From an uncultured Alphaproteobacteria bacterium (GTDB lineage: Bacteria > Pseudomonadota > Alphaproteobacteria > RF32 > CAG-239): a stretch of DNA of 58,119 bases. Both the position numbers and the translations under genes were made by a program. Under the pieces are notes generated by a model that saw only the letters and a list, made by a program, of their open reading frames with translations, did not search any database and was not told the origin of the DNA. The DNA is taken from positions 1 to 58,119 of the forward strand of contig CAKQNT010000012.1 of NCBI GenBank assembly GCA_934255405.1, given 5' to 3'. Below are positions 25,759 through 34,000 of this stretch, in pieces (the stretch's first letter is position 1; the number at the start of each line of letters is the position of its first letter).

Positions 25759-26535
25759 ATGCGCAAGGAACCCAATAAGAAACTTATCGGAATATTTATG
25801 CTTACCGGATTTGCGGTGTTGGCTTTGGTTTTTGGCATATTTCTAAAAGAAAAAGTATTTGTGAATAATGGCAAAACTTTGGTGATGTATTTTGAGGAAT
25901 CTATAAATGGTTTGAATGTCGGTTCTCCGGTGGTGTTTAAGGGCGTGCAAATCGGCAAGGTGGTGGCGATTGATTTGATTGCCAATCCGGATAATTTGGA
26001 ATTTAGCATTCCGGTATATGTAAAGATGGAACAGAAGAAAAATATTGAGGATATGGAGTTCAGCGATAGAGAGACAATCTTGAATGAATTGATTAAAAAA
26101 GGACTGCGCGCGCGCTTGACCACGCAGAGCTATCTGACCGGACTGCTGATGATTGAATTGGAGATATTGCCGGATTCACCAATTGAGTTGCATCATCAGC
26201 ATGGTAATCGCGATGTGTTGGAAATTCCTACGGTGTTGTCGCAAATGGGCGAGCTGTCTAAGGGGATTCAGGATTTGCCGGTTAGAGAGAGTGTGGTTGA
26301 GTTTAACAAATTTTTTGCCAAACTCAATACCGATATAATGCCGCAATTGCAAAACACCATCAATGATGTTAACCGCCTTATCAGCGGACGTTCCGGTGCC
26401 TCTGCCGATACCTTGATAAACCTTAACCGCACACTAAGTAATGTAAGCGAGGCAGCGCGTTCGGTGCGCAATTTGACAGATTATCTGGAGCAACATCCGG
26501 AAGCGTTGCTTAAAGGCAAGGGAAGGAGAGATTAA
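25759..26535 (+). CDS. mlaD: MlaD-type MCE-domain lipid-binding protein
   Basis: Periplasmic substrate-binding subunit anchored in the inner membrane; MCE proteins form hexameric rings with a lipid pore. Seen: one N-terminal membrane segment (about residues 10-30), an MCE domain with FEESINGLNVGSPVVFKGVQ (about 40-60) and IGKVVAI, and a C-terminal helical region (about 155-255) that would prolong the pore. 258 residues. It lies one base after mlaF and one before the lipoprotein gene. Confidence 0.9.
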   Translation: MRKEPNKKLIGIFMLTGFAVLALVFGIFLKEKVFVNNGKTLVMYFEESINGLNVGSPVVFKGVQIGKVVAIDLIANPDNLEFSIPVYVKMEQKKNIEDMEFSDRETILNELIKKGLRARLTTQSYLTGLLMIELEILPDSPIELHHQHGNRDVLEIPTVLSQMGELSKGIQDLPVRESVVEFNKFFAKLNTDIMPQLQNTINDVNRLISGRSGASADTLINLNRTLSNVSEAARSVRNLTDYLEQHPEALLKGKGRRD

Positions 26536-26536
26536 G

Positions 26537-27115
26537 ATGAAAAAAATTATCGCATTGGTGGCAGTGCTGTTGACGACCGCTTGTTTGGGCGGAACCACCA
26601 GACCGGCAAAAATTTATAGTTTGAACTCAATTAGCGATTCCAGCGTCTCCTTCAAAAGCGCAAAGCTGGTTATCGGGGTTGAGGAAGTAAAAATGCCAAT
26701 TTATTTAGATAAACCTCAGATTGTTACGCGTGAGCCCAATCAGGTGGAAATGAATATTTCTGAATATAATCGCTGGAGTGAGCCCTTGGGCGCGGCTATG
26801 CAAAGAGCTATCGCCGACGATATGGCGGTGTATATGCCTAATGCGTTGGTTAAGCCTACCAGCTTTAGACGTGAGGGATTTGATTATATAGTCTGGGTTG
26901 AGGTCAATCGTTTTGATGGCAGTTTTGGCAAAACAGTGGAGCTTAGCGCATGGTGGAGCGTGTATACCGCCAACGGCAAGCTGATGTTCCGCGGCAAATC
27001 TGAATTATCTCGTCCGCTGGGTAAGACATATGATGATTTGGCATTGCAATATGGTGATATTGTCAGCGAATTGGCGCGGCAAATATCCGCCAAAAGTGCA
27101 AAATTGGCAAAATAA
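26537..27115 (+). CDS. ABC-type transport auxiliary lipoprotein (PqiC-like)
   Basis: A PqiC/DUF330-type outer-membrane lipoprotein that works with MCE transporters. Seen: lipobox TTACLG (Cys about 17), YSLNSI shortly after, PIYLDKPQIVTR, and WSEPLGAAMQRAI, the conserved pattern of the family. 192 residues. It replaces MlaC/MlaA as the outer-membrane-side partner in this operon. A strong terminator follows the stop. Confidence 0.83.
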   Translation: MKKIIALVAVLLTTACLGGTTRPAKIYSLNSISDSSVSFKSAKLVIGVEEVKMPIYLDKPQIVTREPNQVEMNISEYNRWSEPLGAAMQRAIADDMAVYMPNALVKPTSFRREGFDYIVWVEVNRFDGSFGKTVELSAWWSVYTANGKLMFRGKSELSRPLGKTYDDLALQYGDIVSELARQISAKSAKLAK

Positions 27116-27118
27116 AAA

Positions 27119-27146
27119 AAAGAGCTCGCGAGTCGCGAGCTTTTTT
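27119..27146 (+). terminator. Terminator of the Mla-like operon
   Basis: AGCTCGCGA (27123-27131) pairs perfectly with TCGCGAGCT (27133-27141) and is followed by six Ts. Confidence 0.85.
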
Positions 27147-27301
27147 GGGTCTTGAATAAAAAGAAATCACGATTATATCAAATTTTGTTGGTGGAAATAA
27201 CTGATTAATATACCGTCAAATGTCACGAATTTTTTAAGAAAAAGAAAAGATTTAAGGCTTTGTTTACTATTGTGTCATTAGTATACGAGAGTCGAAAGTG
27301 C

Positions 27302-27330
27302 TTGCAAGGAGCGCTATTTTGTGATATATT
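27302..27330 (+). promoter_or_regulatory. Promoter of the first flagellin gene
   Basis: TTGCAA (27302-27307), 17 bases, TATATT (27325-27330). Just after the inferred start site lies the perfect inverted repeat CGTCA-GTA-TGACG (about 27344-27356), a candidate operator. No CtrA box with correct spacing and no sigma-54 site is seen. Confidence 0.5.
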
Positions 27331-27355
27331 TATTTCTGTAGCGTCAGTATGACGT

Positions 27356-27392
27356 CACAGATTTTGTGTCCACAGTATTTTGGAGAAAAAAC
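27356..27392 (+). promoter_or_regulatory. Conserved flagellin leader with a ribosome-site hairpin
   Basis: About 35 bases before both flagellin starts are nearly identical (the second copy is 28567-28602), although sequence further upstream differs. In both, TCCA can pair with the TGGA that overlaps the GGAG ribosome site. This suggests shared post-transcriptional control such as FlbT- or CsrA-type regulation; that link is inferred. Confidence 0.4.
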
Positions 27393-28256
27393 ATGTCTAA
27401 TATTTCATTGACAGCATCCATGAGATCAAACCTTCTGTCTTTGCAGAATACCCAGAGCCTTATGGATACCACCCAAGAGCGTTTGTCAACCGGTAAAAAA
27501 GTAAACTCCGCTATTGACAACCCGTCTTCTTATTACACCGCACAATCTTTGAACAACCGCGCCAGCGACTTGTCCTCTTTGTTGGACAGCATGGGTCAGG
27601 CAATTCAGACCATTAAAGCCGCTGATGAAGGTATTGAAGCTATTACCACTTTTGCTCAGCAGGCCAAGGCTGTTGCTCAGTCTGCTTTGGATAGTTCTTC
27701 TTCTACTGATCGTGCTGATTACATGAAACAGTTTAATGATATTTTGACCCAGATCGACGGCGTTGCTAAGGACTCCGGCTACAAAGGCGTTAACTTGTTG
27801 AATGGCGGCAGCTTGTCTGTTAAGTTCAATGAAGATGGCACTTCTAAATTGGATATTGCCGGTGTTAAAGCTTTCTCCGGAGACGATGGTGAATTAGGAT
27901 TGGCCGCCGGAAAAGATTGGGGCAAAGTTGCTGATGCCAGTGCAGGTGCTACTGCTGAGGAAACCAAAGCTCAGAATACCGCTATTAATGCTTCTATTAA
28001 AGCAGTAGATGATGCAATTTCTAAATTGCGTTCTATGGCATCTGAGTTTGGTAACAACTACTCCATCGTTCAGAGCCGCGAAGACTTTACCGAGAACCTG
28101 ATTAACGTATTGACCGAGGGTGCCGATAAATTGACCTTGGCCGATATGAACGAAGAGTCTGCTAATATGTTGGCTCTGCAGACCAGACAGCAGTTGGCTA
28201 TTAACTCTCTGTCTTTGGCTTCTCAGGCTGCTCAGTCAGTTCTGAAGTTGTTCTAA
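27393..28256 (+). CDS. Flagellin (first copy)
   Basis: Filament subunit. Seen: the conserved N-terminal D0/D1 region (SLTASMRSNLLSLQNTQ, then STGKKVNSAIDNPSSYY near residues 37-53) and C-terminal D1/D0 region (ENLINVLTEGADKLTLADMN, ending SQAAQSVLKLF), with a short variable centre (about 150-195). 287 residues, compact as in many alphaproteobacteria. GGAG lies nine bases before the ATG at 27393. It is a near-duplicate of the gene at 28603, differing mainly in the variable centre. Confidence 0.95.
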   Translation: MSNISLTASMRSNLLSLQNTQSLMDTTQERLSTGKKVNSAIDNPSSYYTAQSLNNRASDLSSLLDSMGQAIQTIKAADEGIEAITTFAQQAKAVAQSALDSSSSTDRADYMKQFNDILTQIDGVAKDSGYKGVNLLNGGSLSVKFNEDGTSKLDIAGVKAFSGDDGELGLAAGKDWGKVADASAGATAEETKAQNTAINASIKAVDDAISKLRSMASEFGNNYSIVQSREDFTENLINVLTEGADKLTLADMNEESANMLALQTRQQLAINSLSLASQAAQSVLKLF

Positions 28257-28276
28257 TCAGAGCTAAGCTTAATAAC

Positions 28277-28314
28277 AAAAGAGCCTTGTTCCTCGGAGCA
28301 AGGTTCTTTTTTTT
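28277..28314 (+). terminator. Terminator of the first flagellin gene
   Basis: Stem 28277-28292 with 28295-28310 (one G-U pair) followed by eight Ts. The second flagellin ends in almost the same hairpin. Confidence 0.85.
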
Positions 28315-28320
28315 ATTATT

Positions 28321-28343
28321 ATACTCTGGCTTGACCAGAGTAT
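28321..28343. repeat. Short palindrome of the GGCTTGACC type
   Basis: ATACTCTGG and CCAGAGTAT form a perfect 9-bp stem around CTTGA. A decayed counterpart lies after the second flagellin (about 29478-29515), so the downstream region was duplicated together with the gene. Palindromes with this GGCTTGACC core are familiar as dispersed small repeats in low-GC alphaproteobacteria. Confidence 0.5.
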
Positions 28344-28466
28344 GACGGAGTGGGGCGGGTTAGACCGCGCAGTCTATAGCTTAAGTTATTCTAATTTGCT
28401 ATTCTGTCGCTCCGCAAACCATCTGGCTTGGTAAGTTATCCATACCTTACAAATTGCAAAATGAAA

Positions 28467-28481
28467 TTAAACTTTTTTTAA
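28467..28481 (+). promoter_or_regulatory. Perfect CtrA-type box upstream of the second flagellin
   Basis: TTAA, exactly seven bases, TTAA. It is centred 17-20 bases before TAATAT (28491-28496), a -10-like hexamer, so it covers the -35 position, as in CtrA-activated promoters. CckA, which controls CtrA, is encoded at 9251-11893. Confidence 0.6.
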
Positions 28482-28602
28482 CTACTGTTGTAATATTCTA
28501 CCATCATGGAAAAGCATTTATTTGGGTGCTATTCAATCTTTATGTCTGCAATGGAAGAATTGCATTTGCAGATTATGTGTCCACAGTATTTGGAGAAAAA
28601 AC

Positions 28603-29415
28603 ATGTCTAATATTTCTTTGACCGCATCCATGAGATCTAACCTTCTGTCTTTGCAGAATACCCAGAGTCTTATGGATACTACCCAAGAGCGTTTGTCAAC
28701 CGGTAAAAAAGTAAACTCCGCTATTGACAACCCGTCTTCTTACTACACCGCACAATCTTTGAACAACCGCGCCAGCGACTTGTCCTCTTTGTTGGACAGC
28801 ATGGGACAGGCTATTCAGACTATTAAAGCCGCTGATGAAGGTATTGAATCTATTACCACTTTTGCTCAGCAGGCTAAGGCGGTTGCTCAATCTGCTTTGG
28901 ATAGTTCTTCAGATACCGAGCGTCTTGCTTATATGAAACAGTTCAATGAAATTTTGACCCAGATTGACGGCGTTGCCAAAGATTCCGGCTACAAAGGCGT
29001 TAACTTGTTAAATGGCGGCAACTTGTCTGTTAAATTCAATGAAGATGGCACCTCTAAATTGGATATTGAAGGTAAAGGCGCTACTGCTGCTGGTTTGGGT
29101 TTGGCTGCTCAAGCTGAAGATGCTTGGAAAACAACCGGTAATATTGAGACCGCTGTTACTAAAGTAGATGCGGCTATTTCATCTCTGCGTTCTATGGCAT
29201 CTGAGTTTGGTAACAACTACTCCATCGTTCAGAGCCGCGAAGACTTCACCGAGAACCTGATTAACGTATTGACCGAGGGTGCCGATAAATTGACCTTGGC
29301 CGATATGAACGAAGAGTCTGCCAATATGTTGGCTCTGCAGACCAGACAGCAGTTGGCTATTAACTCTTTGTCTTTGGCTTCTCAGGCTGCTCAGTCAGTT
29401 CTGAAGTTGTTCTAA
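28603..29415 (+). CDS. Flagellin (second copy)
   Basis: Filament subunit of 270 residues, nearly identical to the upstream copy in the first 145 and the last 75 residues but with a shorter, different centre (about 150-185). Start ATG 28603 with TTGGAG before it; a longer reading from 28522 has no ribosome site. Upstream control differs from copy one: here a CtrA-type box is present. Two flagellins with a shared leader but distinct promoters suggest staged expression along the filament. Confidence 0.95.
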   Translation: MSNISLTASMRSNLLSLQNTQSLMDTTQERLSTGKKVNSAIDNPSSYYTAQSLNNRASDLSSLLDSMGQAIQTIKAADEGIESITTFAQQAKAVAQSALDSSSDTERLAYMKQFNEILTQIDGVAKDSGYKGVNLLNGGNLSVKFNEDGTSKLDIEGKGATAAGLGLAAQAEDAWKTTGNIETAVTKVDAAISSLRSMASEFGNNYSIVQSREDFTENLINVLTEGADKLTLADMNEESANMLALQTRQQLAINSLSLASQAAQSVLKLF

Positions 29416-29435
29416 TCAGAGCTAAGCTTAATAAT

Positions 29436-29472
29436 AAAAGAGCCTTGTTCCTCGGAGCAAGGTTCTTTTTTT
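29436..29472 (+). terminator. Terminator of the second flagellin gene
   Basis: The same hairpin as at 28277 (AGAGCCTTGTTCC with GGAGCAAGGTTCT) followed by a run of Ts. Confidence 0.85.
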
Positions 29473-29533
29473 ATTGTTATTCTCTGAGCTGACTCATAAA
29501 TGACAGCGTGTGGAGGTAAAAAGATATATAAAA

Positions 29534-29558
29534 AAAGCCGCTTTGGAAAAGCGGCTTT
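29534..29558 (-). terminator. Terminator of the CorC/HlyC-type gene
   Basis: AAAGCCGCTTT and AAAGCGGCTTT pair perfectly around three bases, four bases after the stop codon, with seven Ts on the minus strand. Confidence 0.8.
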
Positions 29559-29562
29559 TGTT

Positions 29563-30939
29563 TTAGCGATGAAAGTCAATTTCTTGAGTCTGCTCGGCTT
29601 GTTCTGCCGTTGAATTTGAGGATTTTTGGGGCTTTTTGACATGAATTTTGACACGGGTAATCCGCATATTGTCAATTGCCATAACCTCATAGCGGCAATA
29701 TTTATCCTCAGCAGTATCGCCGACTTTTGGGGCGCGCCCGATAAGAGCGAAGACATAGCCGCCGATGGTGCTTTCTTCGGCTTCAAAGTGAGGAAGATCC
29801 ATGCAGTCATAGGCATCTTCAATCAGATAGAGACCATCAAACTCGCAATTGCAGTCATCAATCTTTTTAATCGGCTCAATGGCAACGTCATCGTGTTCAT
29901 CGCGGATATCGCCGACCAATTCTTCCAAAATATCTTCCATTGAAAGCATGCCTGCAGTTCCGCCATATTCGTCAACCACAATGGCGAGATGGATATGCTT
30001 GACCATCATTTGGTGCAAAATATCGGAGATTGATTTGTTCTCAGGAACAAACAAAATCTGGCGGGTAATGCGATTCAAAAAATCTTTGGCATCTCGGTCT
30101 TCCGGATGTTCTAAGATGTCGCGGATATGCACCATGCCGACAATGTGATCTTTGTCTTTGTCGCAAAGCGGAAAACGAGTGTGGTTGTGCTTGCGGATAA
30201 AGTCCATGGCTTCGTTGTAGCTGGAGTTCTTGTCTACGCATTTGATGTCTTGACGCGGAATCATAATCTCGTGGGCACAAGTCTCTGAAAAACAGATGGC
30301 GTTTTGGATAATTTCGCCTTCGGTGTCATCGATAATGCCGCCTTTTTGAGAAGCATCGATAATCAGTTTGATTTCTTCCTCAGAGTGAGCATCGCCGTTC
30401 TCGTTGCCGGGTTGAATGCCCATCAGTTTAAGAATACCGATGGTGACATGGTCAAACACCCAAATAAACGGGGAGAAGATATGGTTAAAGGTATAAAGAG
30501 CCGGAGCTATAATCAGGGCATAGCGTTCTGTGTCTTGAATGGCCAGAGATTTGGGCACCAGTTCACCCAAAACCACGTGCAGCAATGTGATAAAGCCAAA
30601 GGCGATACCAAAACTAATGGAGTGAAGCAAAACCGGATTATCTGACAGCCAAAAGCCAAAAACAGCCTCCAACAGGCGGGAGACGGCCGGCTCGCCAATC
30701 CAGCCCAAGCCCAGAGAGGCGAGGGTAATGCCCAGCTGAATGGCGCTGAGATAGGTGTTGAGCTGATCATTGATTTTTAGCCCGATTTTGGCACGTTTAC
30801 TACCGTTGCGCGCCAACTCCTCAAGCTTGGTGCGGCGGATTTTTACGATAGAAAATTCAGAAACTACAAAGAAAGCGTTTGCGAAAACCAGTAAAAAAAC
30901 CAGTATAAGGTTAAAGATATACAGATATATGGAACTCAT
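29563..30939 (-). CDS. CNNM/CBS-domain membrane protein (CorC/HlyC family)
   Basis: Membrane protein of the TlyC/YfjD/CorC group, implicated in magnesium or cobalt handling. Seen: an N-terminal CNNM/DUF21 domain with four hydrophobic stretches (about 1-190), EEEIKLIIDASQKGGI leading into two CBS domains (about 210-330; IMIPRQDI, DEYGGTAGMLSMEDILEELV), and a C-terminal CorC/HlyC transporter-associated domain with TIGGYVFALIGRAP. 458 residues is typical. The word haemolysin in family names is historical. Monocistronic with its own terminator. Confidence 0.9.
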   Translation of the reverse strand: MSSIYLYIFNLILVFLLVFANAFFVVSEFSIVKIRRTKLEELARNGSKRAKIGLKINDQLNTYLSAIQLGITLASLGLGWIGEPAVSRLLEAVFGFWLSDNPVLLHSISFGIAFGFITLLHVVLGELVPKSLAIQDTERYALIIAPALYTFNHIFSPFIWVFDHVTIGILKLMGIQPGNENGDAHSEEEIKLIIDASQKGGIIDDTEGEIIQNAICFSETCAHEIMIPRQDIKCVDKNSSYNEAMDFIRKHNHTRFPLCDKDKDHIVGMVHIRDILEHPEDRDAKDFLNRITRQILFVPENKSISDILHQMMVKHIHLAIVVDEYGGTAGMLSMEDILEELVGDIRDEHDDVAIEPIKKIDDCNCEFDGLYLIEDAYDCMDLPHFEAEESTIGGYVFALIGRAPKVGDTAEDKYCRYEVMAIDNMRITRVKIHVKKPQKSSNSTAEQAEQTQEIDFHR

Positions 30940-31050
30940 AGATGTTATTTATTTTTTACCTCAATTTATTATGAATATTCATATCCTAACGATAAGGCGA
31001 TGTTTTGTCAATCTATGATTCTTAAAATGTTAGTTATATTCATAAAAACT

Positions 31051-31088
31051 GCCAAAGGCTTGTTTCGGTGAGGAAACAAGCCTTTGGC
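31051..31088 (-). terminator. Terminator of the autotransporter gene
   Basis: A perfect 16-bp stem (31051-31066 with 31073-31088) lies six bases after the stop; on the minus strand it is followed by AGTTTTTA. Confidence 0.85.
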
Positions 31089-31093
31089 GGAGA

Positions 31094-34000
31094 TTAAAAT
31101 GCATATTTCAGGTTTATGCCCGCATCTGTGCGGTATTCGTGGTCAATGTTGGTCAGCAGGTTGGCTGAAACACTGGTGCTGTTATTGACCTTGTAATCCA
31201 TGCCAAAGCGGAGAGCGGCGCGGTTATCACCACGTTTTTCGTCTTGCAGGCGGTAGGTGCCATCCATGCCGGACATGGAGATATCCAGCTCATAGGGGTT
31301 GGCAAATTCTTGATATACCATAACTCCGCCGTTGAATTTGAGGTGGCTGTTTTTATTCAAGGCAAATTCTTTTTCACTCATCAGTCCGATACCGGCCTCA
31401 ACCGAGTAGTGGTTTTGCGAGTTTATCTTTAGGGCATATTGGTTATCGTCTTCATTGGCTTTAATGTTGTAGCCAATGAGGTTAAATTCGGCAGTGGGAA
31501 TAATTTTGGCATTGCCGTAAGTCAGGGGATATTTGGCCTCGTTCATCAGGGCAAAAATGCGCTTTTGCACCTTGCCGTTATAGGTGACATTTTCGTACCC
31601 TTCGCGGTCGTAGGTTCCGTAGGAGTAACCCAGCTTGGGAGAGGTGATAAATTCCATGCCGCCGGCTCTGAAACCTATCGGCAGGCTCATAACAAAGCTG
31701 CGGTCAAAACGGCGGTTGTCATCGTGGTCGTCATGAGAGGAAATATCGCTGATAGCCATGCCAAAACCAAGGCTCATATTGCCGTTGCTGTAGCCATTGA
31801 CCGAGTAACGTCCGATAGAGCCGTTGCTGTTGTTAAAGCTGGTGGGCGTGAATTGTCCGCCAAAAGAAAAGCTGCCGGTTTGGGCAAGGAACTTTTGATT
31901 CATGTCGAAGTTGACCTCGCGAAGCATGGAAAGGTCTTCATAAGCCATACGAGAAAACATATCTTTGCCAAACAAGCTGCTGACACGCTCATTGAGTTCG
32001 GCGGAGGTGCTTGCAGACTTGAGAGCGGCAAAAAGTTTTTCGTTATTGGCGGCGGCATAGTTGTTTTGTAAGAACTTGGAGGCTTCGTCGTCTTCTAACA
32101 CCGAGGAGAAAGATTTCATGCTCAAGACCGCGTCGGTGCCGTTTTCCAGTTGGGCATCAAACAAGGCAGAGCCGGAGGATAAGCGGAAATCTGATAAATC
32201 TGCCGCTTTGACCATATCAGCAACTTTGTAAGTGGTGTCAAAACCATTGCTGACAATATCTGAACTCATGGTGACATTGCCAATCAGAGCATCTTGCGCC
32301 GAAAATTGAGCCCCTTGAGTGGCTATGACATTGGCGTTCATGGCCGCCAGATTGAGGCTGGTTTCTGAAACCATGCTTCCGCTGTTGAGGATCGTGCCGC
32401 CATTGAGGTTGATAAATTTGCCGTCGATGGTTGAATTGTTGGTCTGAGAATTGCCATCAATTGTAATGGTGCCGGTATTGTTTACGGTGACGGTGCTGTC
32501 TTCTCCCAAAATGCCATACGCAGTGCCGGCATCTGAGATACTGATTGTTCCGGAATTGCTGATGGTTGAACCGGCAGCTCCATAGATACCAATCGCAATT
32601 CCATCCGGACTTGGCGTGGTGGGGGATAGTGTTTCGCCACCGCCACCTATGATGTCTGTGTCGTCGTACTCTTCACGGTCAATGATTATGGAGCCGCTGT
32701 TGGTGGCGGTGCCTCCGTCAATATACATACCGATAGCGGTGCCTCCATCAAGATTGTGCAGTTTTATGGTGCCGCTGTTTTCTGCCAAAGTTTTGCCATA
32801 CATGCCGATGATAGTTCCAACATCAACGTTGGCCATTTCTATCAATGAGGTGGCTTGAGTGGCTGCATCAGTGATGTTTTTGGATTTATCGGCGTAAATG
32901 CCATAAGCGATGCCGCTCGGATCATTATTTACCATAGTAATAGAGGAATTTTGGGCTACGTTCTTTCCGGTGGTGTTGGATATGCTTTGAGCGGTGTCTG
33001 TGGCGTATAAACCATAGCTTTTGCCGCTTCCGCTATTGTTGATGTGAATGCTTGCATCTACATGACCTGTACCATCTATTGGATTTGTTGATTGGGAATT
33101 AGTGGCAGTTTTTCCATAGACACCATAGAGATTACCATTGCCGTTGCCGTTGTTAAATATTTGAATTTTGCCGGTAGTATTTGCTATTTCGGCTCTGTGC
33201 GAAGTTATGTTAACAGCGTTTGTATTTGCATATACTCCATAAATATTGCCATTGCCATTGTTTATTATATCAATTGTTCCTTCTGTGTGAGCACCTCCTA
33301 TACCGTCATCAGCATTAGACGCCGTGTTGGCTTTTAATCCATAAACGTTGCCATTTCCGGTGTTGTTTATAGTGATTTTTCCCGTACTGCTGTCATAGGC
33401 ATTTATCACTGTAGCGTCGTTTCCGGCTGAAGCAACACCATAAACATTGCCATCACTTTTGTTGCCGATGGAAATTGTCGCCGAAACATTGGAATTTGCA
33501 TTGTAGCCATTGGTGGTGGTGTACATTCCATAAACATCGGCATATTCTGTATTTTCGATAGTTATATCGTCGCCGTTTTTGGTGCCATAGATGTCAGCAC
33601 CTTTAATCACACATGCGCCACTGCCGTTTTTGCCATATCCGCTGGCGCAGGAGCCGTCATCGTTGTAGCCGGGGTTATTTTCGCATTTATATTTTTCTGT
33701 AGCGCCGGATTGGCAAGTGGTTTGAGTTTGCCAGCTTTGGCAAGTTACGCTGTCACTAAAACCATCGCAAGTGTCTGCCACGCAGTTGTCGCCGCTTGGT
33801 GTATAGCCGGTTTTGCAACTGCCGTCGTCATTATATCCTTCATTATTGACGCATTTGTATTTAGTGTCGCTGCCGGATTGGCAGGTGGTTTGAGTTTGCC
33901 AGTTTTGGCAAGTTACACTATCACTAAAGCCATCGCAGGTGTCGGCAGTGCAGTTAATTCCGCTATATCCGTTTAGGCACTTTCCGTCATCGTCAAAGCC

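Noticed and set aside
27234..27255. CtrA box upstream of the first flagellin
   Set aside because: The two TTAA motifs are 14 bases apart; a normal -35/-10 pair lies further downstream.
31436..32071. Long plus-strand frames opposite the autotransporter gene (also 34040-34570)
   Set aside because: They are shadows of the repetitive coding strand, have no ribosome sites and read low-complexity valine/alanine-rich text.
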